This document shows positions 18,797 to 27,441 of a stretch of DNA of 64,000 nt, piece by piece; the stretch's first letter is position 1, and every line of letters begins with the position of its first letter. Position numbers and translations under genes: made by a program. The notes under the pieces are model-generated. The model did no database searches. It was not told the origin of the DNA and saw nothing but the letters and a program-made list of their open reading frames with translations. The stretch is from Streptomyces sp. F001. Its GTDB lineage: Bacteria > Actinomycetota > Actinomycetes > Streptomycetales > Streptomycetaceae. Where the stretch lies: contig NZ_QZWF01000014.1 in assembly GCF_004187715.1 (NCBI RefSeq), positions 1 through 64,000 on the forward strand, written 5' to 3'.

Positions 18797-18953
18797 CGCC
18801 GGCCGGTCTCGAAGCCGGTCGGTCCGGCACCGGCGTCCCGGCCCCGGTGTGCCGTACAGCGCAGCGAAAAGGCCTACGGCGATGTCAGTCCCTCGGCGTA
18901 CCCTGGAAATCGCCAGGCCGCCCTTGTGGCAGGCGAGTCGTATCGAGGAGGAC

Positions 18954-18976
18954 GTGCAGGCCTTAAGCGCCGGCCC

Positions 18977-18980
<4 letters not shown>
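18954..18980 (+). CDS. putative 8-codon leader ORF with TTA codon before phoH
   Basis: GTG CAG GCC TTA AGC GCC GGC CCA TGA, with GAGGAGG (18945-18951) just upstream and the stop overlapping the phoH start as ATGA. phoH has no ribosome binding site of its own, so it may be translated by coupling to this peptide. Its Leu codon is TTA, which in Streptomyces needs the bldA tRNA. Function as a leader is inference; the reading frame and the Shine-Dalgarno sequence are directly visible. Confidence 0.4.
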
Positions 18981-20050
<1,070 letters not shown>

Positions 20051-20062
20051 ACCAGCACGACC

Positions 20063-20560
20063 ATGTCGATCGACGTCAACAACGAATCCGGAACCGAGGT
20101 CGACGAGCAGGCGATCCTCGACATCGCCCGCTACGCGCTCGCACGGATGCGCATCCACCCGCTCTCCGAGCTCTCGGTGATCGTCGTGGACGCCGACGCC
20201 ATGGAGCAGCTGCACATCCAGTGGATGGACCTGCCGGGGCCCACCGACGTCATGTCCTTCCCGATGGACGAGCTGCGCCCGCCGTCCAAGGACGACGAAG
20301 AGCCCCCGCAGGGCCTCCTCGGCGACATCGTGCTCTGCCCCGAGGTCGCCGCGAAGCAGGGCGCCGAGGCACCGACGCAGCACACCATGGACGAGGAGCT
20401 CCAGCTGCTCACCGTCCACGGTGTGCTGCACCTGCTCGGCTACGACCATGAGGAACCCGACGAGAAGGCCGAGATGTTCGGCCTCCAGGCGGCCATTGTG
20501 GACGGCTGGCGCGGGGAGAAGGGCCTGACCGGCCCGTCCCCGGCCCCGACCGTGTCATGA
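20063..20560 (+). CDS. ybeY: endoribonuclease YbeY
   Basis: 165 aa single-strand endoribonuclease for 16S rRNA 3' maturation and ribosome quality control. Zinc motif HGVLHLLGYDH (H119, H123, H129), with GPTDVMSFPMDE before it. 12 bases after phoH; its TGA overlaps the next ATG. Full length for the family, with a Pro-rich C-terminal extension. Confidence 0.96.
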   Translation: MSIDVNNESGTEVDEQAILDIARYALARMRIHPLSELSVIVVDADAMEQLHIQWMDLPGPTDVMSFPMDELRPPSKDDEEPPQGLLGDIVLCPEVAAKQGAEAPTQHTMDEELQLLTVHGVLHLLGYDHEEPDEKAEMFGLQAAIVDGWRGEKGLTGPSPAPTVS

Positions 20561-21861
20561 GCCTCCCGCTCGTCACCGGCGCCGTCGCCCTGGTCGTCGT
20601 CGCCTGGCTCGCCGCCTGCGCGGAGGCAGGCCTCGCGCGTGTCTCCAGCTTCCGCGCCGAGGAGGCCGTACGGTCCGGGCGGCGCGGCAGTGCCAAGCTC
20701 GCCCAGGTCGCCGCCGACCCGACCCGCTACCTCAACGTGGCGCTGCTGGTCCGCGTCGCCTGCGAGATGGCCGCCGGTGCGCTGGTCACGTACGCCTGTC
20801 TGACGGAGTTCGACGCGACGTGGGAGGCCCTGGTCGTCGCGATCGGGGTCATGGTCCTGGTGTCGTACGTCGCCGTCGGTGTCTCCCCGCGCACCATCGG
20901 CCGCCAGCACCCGCAGAACACGGCGACCGCGGCGGCGTACGTCCTGGTGCCGCTGGCCAGGATCATGGGCCCGATCCCGTCCCTGCTCATCCTCATCGGC
21001 AACGCGCTCACCCCCGGCAAGGGCTTCCGGCGCGGGCCCTTCGCCTCCGAGGCGGAGCTGCGCGCCCTGGTCGACCTCGCCGAGGCGGAGTCCCTGATCG
21101 AGGACGAGGAGCGCCGTATGGTGCACTCGGTCTTCGAACTGGGCGACACCCTGGTCCGCGAGGTCATGGTGCCGCGCACCGACCTGATCGTCATCGAGCG
21201 CTACAAGACCATCCGCCAGGCCCTCACCCTGGCGCTCAGGTCCGGCTTCTCGCGCATCCCGGTCACCGGCGAGAGCGAGGACGACATCGTCGGGATCGTG
21301 TATCTGAAGGACCTGGTCCGCAAGACGCACATCAGCCGGGACGCCGAGTCCGAGCTGGTCTCGACGGCCATGCGGCCCGCCGCCTTCGTGCCGGACACCA
21401 AGAACGCCGGCGACCTGCTGCGCGAGATGCAGAAGGAGCGCAACCACGTCGCCGTCGTCATCGACGAGTACGGCGGCACGGCCGGCATCGTCACCATCGA
21501 GGACATCCTCGAGGAGATCGTCGGCGAGATCACCGACGAGTACGACCGTGAACTCCCGCCCGTGGAACCCCTCGGCGAGGACCGCTACCGGGTCACCGCC
21601 CGCCTCGACATCGGCGACCTCGGCGAGCTGTACGGGCTGGAGGCGTACGACGACGAGGACGTGGAGACCGTCGGCGGGCTGCTCGCCAAGGCCCTCGGCC
21701 GGGTGCCCATCGCCGGGGCCTCCTCCGTCGTCGAACTGCCCGACAGCCGGGAGCTGCGGCTGACCGCGGAGGCCGCGGCCGGGCGCCGGAACAAGATCGT
21801 GACCGTGCTGGTGGAGCCGGTGATCCCGGCGGATGCGCCGGAGGAGACGAGGCCGGAGTGA
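20557..21861 (+). CDS. CNNM/HlyC-type CBS-domain membrane protein
   Basis: 434 aa hemolysin-C/CNNM-family protein, linked to magnesium or cobalt transport and efflux. The N-terminal DUF21 region has about four membrane segments. A CBS pair follows (VMVPRTDLIVIERYKTIRQAL... IVGIVYLKDLV; NHVAVVIDEYGGTAGIVTIEDILEEIVGEI), then a CorC_HlyC C-terminal domain (LGELYGLEAYDDEDVETVGGLL). ATG overlaps the ybeY stop. Confidence 0.93.
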   Translation: MSLPLVTGAVALVVVAWLAACAEAGLARVSSFRAEEAVRSGRRGSAKLAQVAADPTRYLNVALLVRVACEMAAGALVTYACLTEFDATWEALVVAIGVMVLVSYVAVGVSPRTIGRQHPQNTATAAAYVLVPLARIMGPIPSLLILIGNALTPGKGFRRGPFASEAELRALVDLAEAESLIEDEERRMVHSVFELGDTLVREVMVPRTDLIVIERYKTIRQALTLALRSGFSRIPVTGESEDDIVGIVYLKDLVRKTHISRDAESELVSTAMRPAAFVPDTKNAGDLLREMQKERNHVAVVIDEYGGTAGIVTIEDILEEIVGEITDEYDRELPPVEPLGEDRYRVTARLDIGDLGELYGLEAYDDEDVETVGGLLAKALGRVPIAGASSVVELPDSRELRLTAEAAAGRRNKIVTVLVEPVIPADAPEETRPE

Positions 21862-22217
21862 CGCCCCAGGAGCTGCGCGCGTTCTGTCTGTCCTTCAACG
21901 CCTCCGTCGAGGACTTCCCGTTCAGCCCGGAGATCTCGGTCTTCAAGGTGCTGGGCAAGATGTTCGCCCTGAGCTGGATGGACAACCGCCCCCTGACGGT
22001 CAACCTCAAGTGCGACCCCGAGGACGCGGTCCGGCTGCGTAGCGATCACCCGGGGCTGATCATCCCCGGCTACCACATGAACAAGCGCCACTGGAACACC
22101 GTCACCGTCGACGGCGAACTCCCGGACCGTCTGGTCCGGGAGCTCATCGAGGACTCCTACGACCTGGTCGTGGCCGGTCTGCCGCGCGCCGAGCGGCTCC
22201 GCCTCGACCGCCCCTGA
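21858..22217 (+). CDS. MmcQ/YjbR family DNA-binding protein
   Basis: 119 aa MmcQ/YjbR-like protein (CyaY-like fold). MTPQELRAFCLSFNASVEDFPF at the start, then VNLKCDPEDAVRLRSDHPGLIIPGYHMNKRHWNTV and a C-terminal helix LVRELIEDSYDLVVAGL. The GTG start overlaps the preceding TGA. Molecular role not established for the family. Confidence 0.88.
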   Translation: MTPQELRAFCLSFNASVEDFPFSPEISVFKVLGKMFALSWMDNRPLTVNLKCDPEDAVRLRSDHPGLIIPGYHMNKRHWNTVTVDGELPDRLVRELIEDSYDLVVAGLPRAERLRLDRP

Positions 22218-22252
22218 GCCGGGCGGTCCGTACGGCTTCGTATGCTCAGGGC

Positions 22253-22606
22253 ATGACCGACACCAACGCGCTTGACCCCGAGGACCGCAAGATCGTCACC
22301 CTGGCCCGCTCGGCCCGGGCCCGCAACGGCGTCCCCGAGGGGGCTGCCGTACGGGACGAGACGGGGCGTACGTATGTCGCCGGGACCGTCGCCCTGGACT
22401 CGCTGAAGCTCAGTGCCCTGCAGACGGCGGTGGCGATGGCGGTGGCGTCGGGGGCGAAGTCGCTGGAGGCGGCGGCGGTCGTCACCGAGGCGGAGTCCGC
22501 GTCCGCGGAGGACCGGGCGGCCGTACGGGACCTCGGGGGCTCGGAGACGCCCGTGCTGGTGGCCGGGCCTGATGGGGTTGTGCGGCTGACCGTTTCCGCA
22601 GGCTGA
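22253..22606 (+). CDS. cytidine-deaminase-like protein lacking the zinc site
   Basis: 117 aa protein with the overall cytidine deaminase pattern (ARNGVPEGAAVRDETGRTYVAGTVALDSLKLSALQTAVAMAVASG). The zinc/catalytic motif normally reading C/H-A-E is SALQTA here, and there is no PCxxC. It is therefore unlikely to deaminate. Orthologues between MmcQ and era in actinobacteria are usually named cytidine deaminase. A structural or regulatory role is possible. Confidence 0.8.
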   Translation: MTDTNALDPEDRKIVTLARSARARNGVPEGAAVRDETGRTYVAGTVALDSLKLSALQTAVAMAVASGAKSLEAAAVVTEAESASAEDRAAVRDLGGSETPVLVAGPDGVVRLTVSAG

Positions 22607-22802
22607 GGTCTCCGGAAGGTAGGCCGGAATTCAACCTTGCCGTCCCACGCCTCTCGCGTATCAATGGACTCGTAAGTTCCGACGGACCGTCAGATTCATG
22701 CTCGCGCAGCGTGCCCGCACCCCGCTGCCGGGTGGTCCGTCGGCGTATCTCCCGTCCATCCCCACATGGCATTCCCAGACACGGGAAGGGAGCCGGATCC
22801 CC

Positions 22803-23251
22803 ATGAGAGGCAAGCGCACAGCAACAGGTGCGGCACTGGCGGTCGGGGCCCTCGCGGTCACCGGCGTCGTCCTCGCGCCCGCCGCCGTGGCCGTCGCCCC
22901 GGAGTCGGCGACGATCACCGCCGACTGCGGCACCTTCGGCGGCGGCGAGGCCACGCTCACGGCCACCCAGAACGGCACCGCCGCCACGATGACCCTCACG
23001 TCCTCCGCGATCACCGCGCCGATCGCGCTCGGCGAGGACTCGATCGCGTCCACGCTCACCCTGGTGAAGGGCAGCGGCGGCACGACCGCCTTCACCGGCA
23101 CCGAGAACCGCGGCTGCCGCACCAGCGTCACCTCGCCGTGCGCACCTCCCGACACCTGGAGCCTCGGCGGTCGCTCGATGACGTCTTCGGCATCACCATC
23201 ACCTGCACGGCGACCGGACCGCAGTCCCCGGGCCCGTTCGTGTTCGACTGA
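22803..23251 (+). pseudogene. small secreted protein, frameshifted
   Basis: Secreted protein of about 149 aa, not assigned to a family. Clear signal peptide (RGKRTATGAALAVGALAVTGVVLAPAAVA), then a beta-rich Thr/Ala domain with a CGTF cysteine and a second cysteine in GITITC near the end. The frame holds until about 23170 (SLGG). Restoring one base there (GGCGG before TCGCTC) gives SLGGSLDDVFGITITC and a stop at 23251; without it the frame runs on over 150 bases into the era upstream region. GGGAAGGGAG precedes ATG 22803. Confidence 0.65.
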
Positions 23252-23407
23252 GAACGATCGACTGAGAAAGATCGGCTGGGAACGATCGGCTGAGACCGGA
23301 ACAGTGCGCTGCGCGGCCCCCTCGCCCGGCAGGCGTCGGGGCCGCGCCCGTGAGGTCGTACGGGCAGGTGTGCGGCGGGGCGTCGACGATCAGGGAGAAT
23401 GGGCGGC

Positions 23408-24361
23408 ATGAGCGTTCGCACCCCGTCATCCGAGCAGCCGGCCGACACTGTCCATCGGGCCGGCTTCGCCTGCTTCGTGGGCCGCCCCAACGCGGGCAAG
23501 TCCACCCTCACGAACGCTCTGGTCGGGCAGAAGGTGGCGATCACGGCGAACCAGCCGCAGACCACCCGGCACACCGTGCGCGGCATCGTGCACCGGCCCG
23601 ACGCCCAGCTGGTCCTGGTGGACACCCCGGGTCTGCACAAGCCGCGCACGCTGCTCGGCGAGCGGCTCAACGACGTCGTCCGCACGACGTGGGCCGAGGT
23701 GGACGTGATCGGCTTCTGTCTGCCCGCGAACGAGAAGATCGGTCCCGGTGACCGGTACATCGCGAAGGAGCTGGCGTCGATCAGGAAGACGCCGAAGATC
23801 GCGGTCGTCACGAAGACCGACCTGGTCGACAGCAAGACGCTCGCCGAGCAGCTCATCGCGATCGACCAGCTCGGAAAGGAGCTCGGGTTCGAGTGGGCGG
23901 AGATCGTGCCGGTGTCGGCGGTCGGGGACAAGCAGGTGAGCCTGCTCGCCGACCTGATTGTTCCGCTGCTGCCCGAGGGCCCGGCCCTCTACCCCGAGGG
24001 TGATCTGACCGACGAGCCCGAGCAGGTCATGATCGCGGAGCTGATCCGCGAGGCCGCGCTGGAGGGCGTCCGCGACGAGCTGCCGCACTCCATCGCGGTC
24101 GTGGTCGAGGAGATGCTCCCCCGGGAGGACCGTCCCGCCGACAAGCCCCTGCTGGACATCCACGCCAATGTCTACATCGAACGCCCCAGCCAGAAGGGCA
24201 TCATCATCGGCCCCAAGGGCAAGCGTCTGAAGGAGGTCGGCATCAAGTCCCGCAAGCAGATCGAGGCCCTGCTGGGGACGCCGGTGTTCCTGGACCTCCA
24301 CGTCAAGGTCGCCAAGGACTGGCAGCGGGACCCGAAGCAGCTGCGCAAACTGGGCTTCTGA
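23408..24361 (+). CDS. era: GTPase Era
   Basis: 317 aa essential GTPase of 30S ribosome assembly. G1 GRPNAGKS, G2 region TTRHTVRG, G3 DTPGLH, G4 TKTD (variant of NKxD), G5 VSAVG, and a C-terminal KH domain KGIIIGPKGKRLKEVG binding the 16S 3' end. ATG 23408 is favoured over ATG 23399 because GGGAG (23393-23397) is 10 bases away rather than 1. It converges on the GH1 gene with only 3 bases between. Confidence 0.97.
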   Translation: MSVRTPSSEQPADTVHRAGFACFVGRPNAGKSTLTNALVGQKVAITANQPQTTRHTVRGIVHRPDAQLVLVDTPGLHKPRTLLGERLNDVVRTTWAEVDVIGFCLPANEKIGPGDRYIAKELASIRKTPKIAVVTKTDLVDSKTLAEQLIAIDQLGKELGFEWAEIVPVSAVGDKQVSLLADLIVPLLPEGPALYPEGDLTDEPEQVMIAELIREAALEGVRDELPHSIAVVVEEMLPREDRPADKPLLDIHANVYIERPSQKGIIIGPKGKRLKEVGIKSRKQIEALLGTPVFLDLHVKVAKDWQRDPKQLRKLGF

Positions 24362-24364
24362 CCG

Positions 24365-25702
24365 TCACCTCTGCGCCCGCAGCAGGTCCCGGAACCAGGC
24401 GTACGACGCCTTCGGAGTCCGCTCCAGCGTCTCCCGGTCGACATGGACCAGGCCGAAGCGGCGGGCGTAACCCTCCGCCCACTCGAAGTTGTCCAGCAGC
24501 GACCACACGAAGTAGCCGCGCACGTCCACGCCCGCCGCCAGCGCCCGGTGCAGTGCCCGCACATGCCCGTCCAGGTAGGCGATCCGGTCCTGGTCGTCGA
24601 TCCCCTCGTACGAGCAGCCGTTCTCGGTGATCACGAGGGGCGGGAGCCGGTCGCCGTAGCGCTCACGAAAGCCGGTGAGCAGCTCGGTCAGGGCCTCCGG
24701 GACGACCGGCCAGCCGAAGTCCGTCACCGGGACGCCCTCGATCTGCCGTACGGAGAAGGGGAGGTCGGCCGGCATCGTCAGTCCGCCGAACTCGATCTCC
24801 GCGCCCTGGGGTGCGCCCACCCTGGTCGGCGCGTAGTAGTTGATGCCGTACCAGTCGACCGGCTCGGCGATCACCTTCAGGTCGGCCTCGACGTCCCCGG
24901 GCATCAACTCGCCGATGCCCGCCGGGTATTCACCGAGCAGGACCGGGTCCGCGAACAGCCGGTTGAGGAGTACGTCGTAGAAGTCCGCCGCCGCCACGTC
25001 GGCGCTGTCCTGCGAGGCCGGCCAGGTCGGTCCGTGCGAGTTGGCGATCCCGATGTCCGAGGCGCCGGCCGCGCGCAGGGCGCGCACTGCCAGACCGTGC
25101 GCCAGGAGCTGGTGGTGGGCGACCGGGAGGGCGTCGAAGAGGAGTTGCCTGCCGGGGGCGTGGGCGCCCAGGGCGTGGCCCAACAGGGTGTGCTCGGCAG
25201 GTTCGTTGAGGGTGATCCACTTCGTCACCCGGTCACCGAGCCGCTCCGCGACCACCGACACGTACTCCGCGAACCGTGTCGCCGTGTCCCGGTCCAGCCA
25301 GTCGAGCGTGACCGGCAGGTCCCAGTGGAAGAGGGTCGGAACCGGACGTACGCCCGCCGCGCACAGCTCGTCCACCAGACGGTCGTAGAAGTCGAGGCCC
25401 CGCCCGCCCGCGAAGACCGTCCTCGGCCAGGAGACCGAGAAGCGGTACGCGTCCACGCCCAGGCCGGCCAGGAGGGCGACGTCCTCGCGGTAGCGGTGGT
25501 AGTGGTCGCAGGCCACCGCCGCGGTGGAGCCGTCCTTCACCCGTCCCGGCTCGGCCGTGAAGACGTCCCACACGGACGGCTCGCGCTCGTCCGCCGCCCC
25601 CTCGATCTGGTGCGCCGAGGTGGACACGCCCCACAGGAAGGTGTCGGGGAACGCCGGGAACTCAGGTATCGGGTTCGTCGCACCGCGCTCATCGATCGCC
25701 AT
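24365..25702 (-). CDS. GH1 family beta-glucosidase
   Basis: 445 aa glycoside hydrolase family 1 enzyme. Acid/base E167 in ITLNEP, nucleophile E360 in VITENG, N-terminal FLWGVSTSAHQIEG (GH1 signature), and aglycone-site YFVWSLLDNFEWAEGY. No signal peptide, so it cleaves imported beta-glucosides. In-frame ATG 25714 is an alternative start. No CebR-like operator was seen upstream. Confidence 0.95.
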   Translation of the reverse strand: MAIDERGATNPIPEFPAFPDTFLWGVSTSAHQIEGAADEREPSVWDVFTAEPGRVKDGSTAAVACDHYHRYREDVALLAGLGVDAYRFSVSWPRTVFAGGRGLDFYDRLVDELCAAGVRPVPTLFHWDLPVTLDWLDRDTATRFAEYVSVVAERLGDRVTKWITLNEPAEHTLLGHALGAHAPGRQLLFDALPVAHHQLLAHGLAVRALRAAGASDIGIANSHGPTWPASQDSADVAAADFYDVLLNRLFADPVLLGEYPAGIGELMPGDVEADLKVIAEPVDWYGINYYAPTRVGAPQGAEIEFGGLTMPADLPFSVRQIEGVPVTDFGWPVVPEALTELLTGFRERYGDRLPPLVITENGCSYEGIDDQDRIAYLDGHVRALHRALAAGVDVRGYFVWSLLDNFEWAEGYARRFGLVHVDRETLERTPKASYAWFRDLLRAQR

Positions 25703-25760
25703 GCGCCGGATCATCCGTACCGCCGGTAACGGAAGTCAACGGGCAGGGGGGAACAACGAG

Positions 25761-26027
25761 TTACGCACCTTCCTTCAGCACCCGGCTGATCAGCCTGCGC
25801 TGCTCCTCCGTCAGCCGTGGATCCGCGCAGTACACGGTGTTCCCGTCCACGGTGATCTGGTAACTGAAGCCGTCGGGCACCCCGACGGGGGGCGCGCCCC
25901 GGCCGGAAGCGACCGCGCGCTCGGCCAGGGCGTGCCACTCCTGGGCGTCGGGCCGCCCCGAGGTGTCCACCTCGGCGTGCCGCTCGATGCCCGCGAATCC
26001 GCCCGTGCGCCTCACCTGAATACGCAT
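25761..26027 (-). CDS. protealysin inhibitor emfourin family protein
   Basis: 88 aa protein of the emfourin family, tight inhibitors of M4 metalloproteases (known from the Serratia protealysin system). Pattern MRIQVRRTGGFAGI... ERHAEVD, central ALAERAV, DGFSYQITVDGNTVYCADPRLTEEQRRLI. It lies 21 bases downstream of the M4 protease gene on the same strand, the standard protease-inhibitor operon. Probably keeps the enzyme inactive in the cytoplasm. Confidence 0.85.
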   Translation of the reverse strand: MRIQVRRTGGFAGIERHAEVDTSGRPDAQEWHALAERAVASGRGAPPVGVPDGFSYQITVDGNTVYCADPRLTEEQRRLISRVLKEGA

Positions 26028-26048
26028 GGGGACCTGTCTAGTACGGAA

Positions 26049-27122
26049 CTACAGGGTGCGCACCCCCACCTGTTCCCAGGCCTTGAGCACCGCCTGGAAC
26101 TCCTCGCCGCCGTCGCCGTACCGTGCCTTCGCGGCAGCGACGGTCAGCGTGGCGAACTCCGTGAAGTTCGCCTTCTCTTTCAGCTCGCCCCCGGTCAGCA
26201 CGTCGTACCAGATCTGTCCCGCCCGCTCCCAGGCGTGCCCGCCGAGTGCGGTGGCGGCGAGGTAGAAGGCGTGGTTGGGGATGCCGGAGTTGATGTGGAC
26301 GCCGCCGTTGTCGCGGCCGGTGCTGACGTAGTCGTCCATCGTGCCGGGCTGCGGGTCCTTGCCGAGGACATCGTCGTCGTACGCCGTGCCCGGCGCCTTC
26401 ATCGAGCGCAGGGCCACGCCCGACACGCGCGGGGCGAGCAGTCCGGCGCCGATCAGCCAGTCGGCCTCGGCGGCGGTCTGGCCGAGCGTGTACTGCTTGA
26501 TGAGGGAGCCGAAGACGTCCGACACGGACTCGTTGAGGGCGCCGGGCTGGCCGAAGTAGGTGAGGTTGGCCGTGTACTGGGTGACGCCGTGGGCGAGTTC
26601 GTGGCCGATGACGTCGATGGGGATGGTGAAGTCCAGGAAGATCTCGCCGTCCCCGTCGCCGAAGACCATCTGCTCGCCGTTCCAGAAGGCGTTGTTGTAC
26701 TGCTCGTCGTAGTGGACGGTTGCGTCGAGCGGCAGGCCGTTGCCGTCGATCGAGTTGCGTTCGAAGGCCTTCAGGAACAGCTCGAAGGTGGCGCCGAGGC
26801 CGGCGTAGGCACGGTTGACCGTGGCGTCCTTGCCGGGCTCGTCGCCCTCGCCGCGGACCTTCTTTCCAGGCAGGTCCGTCTTGTGCCGGGCGTCGTAGAT
26901 GGTGCGGTGCGGCTTGTCGGCCGCGGCCTCGGCGGGCGGGGCGGCGGCGGGCGCGCCGAGGACCGTGGTCAGCCGGCGGCGGGTGCGCTCGTAGGCGTCG
27001 CGCTGCAGGGTCTGGCGGGCGGGGCCGGAGAGCGCGGGGTCCTCGGCCTGGGCGAGCTGGTCGAGGACGTGCGGTGGAACGATGGTGCAGAAGACGGGCG
27101 TGAAGCCCCCGTTGGTCGTCAT
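26049..27122 (-). CDS. protealysin-type M4 metallopeptidase
   Basis: 357 aa thermolysin-family (M4) peptidase of the short-propeptide protealysin group. The propeptide has the PPHVL motif (16-20), followed by a maturation region. Zinc site HELAH (H174, E175, H178) with third ligand E198 in NESVSD, and the later DNGGVHINSGIPNHAFY block with the catalytic His. No signal peptide, typical of protealysins. Transcribed with the emfourin gene. Start ATG 27122 (MTTNGG) or 27131. Confidence 0.93.
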   Translation of the reverse strand: MTTNGGFTPVFCTIVPPHVLDQLAQAEDPALSGPARQTLQRDAYERTRRRLTTVLGAPAAAPPAEAAADKPHRTIYDARHKTDLPGKKVRGEGDEPGKDATVNRAYAGLGATFELFLKAFERNSIDGNGLPLDATVHYDEQYNNAFWNGEQMVFGDGDGEIFLDFTIPIDVIGHELAHGVTQYTANLTYFGQPGALNESVSDVFGSLIKQYTLGQTAAEADWLIGAGLLAPRVSGVALRSMKAPGTAYDDDVLGKDPQPGTMDDYVSTGRDNGGVHINSGIPNHAFYLAATALGGHAWERAGQIWYDVLTGGELKEKANFTEFATLTVAAAKARYGDGGEEFQAVLKAWEQVGVRTL

Positions 27123-27313
27123 GCCCGGCACCCTTGCACTGAGTTATGCAACTGTCACTACGTGCAACCATGATTGGTGAAATGTGCCGACAAGGTGCCC
27201 CGCCGACCGGCCCCAAGTGGTATAGCGCACTTTTTGTCCCGTTTGTTCTTCTGGTCCCGCATACTGATACGGACCCCCGCATCCGGAAGAGCTCGGCTAG
27301 CATGCTGCGCATC

Positions 27314-27361
27314 ATGCGTTTCGGGCTGCTTCTTCTTAGCTGCCGCGGCGAGGGCCTGTAG
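27314..27361 (+). CDS. leuA leader peptide
   Basis: 15-residue peptide MRFGLLLLSCRGEGL, stop TAG 27359-27361. Four consecutive Leu codons (CTG CTT CTT CTT, 27326-27337) lie directly before an attenuator-like stem and 80 bases upstream of leuA. This is the classic leucine attenuation leader: when charged Leu-tRNA is scarce, ribosomes stall here and the downstream stem is disfavoured. Leader peptides before leuA are known in actinobacteria. The 310-base gap between the M4 protease and leuA otherwise holds only this region. Confidence 0.8.
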   Translation: MRFGLLLLSCRGEGL

Positions 27362-27385
27362 TCGAGGCCGACTCCCTCCCCGCGG
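27343..27385 (+). promoter_or_regulatory. leuA attenuator stem
   Basis: CCGCGGCGAGGG (27343-27354) pairs with CCCTCCCCGCGG (27374-27385) with one mismatch. The left arm overlaps the end of the leader peptide. Inside the loop a smaller GGCCT/AGGCC hairpin can form. No T-run follows, as is usual in Streptomyces. Mutually exclusive folding is inferred, not shown. Confidence 0.6.
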
Positions 27386-27441
27386 AGCTTGGCGTTGCGT
27401 CGTCGGCCGTCCTTCCGGACACCTTGAGGAGCCCACGCATC

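Noticed and set aside
27132..27441. T-box riboswitch upstream of leuA
   Set aside because: No T-box core sequence or specifier-loop architecture; the leucine-codon peptide and stem explain the leader better.
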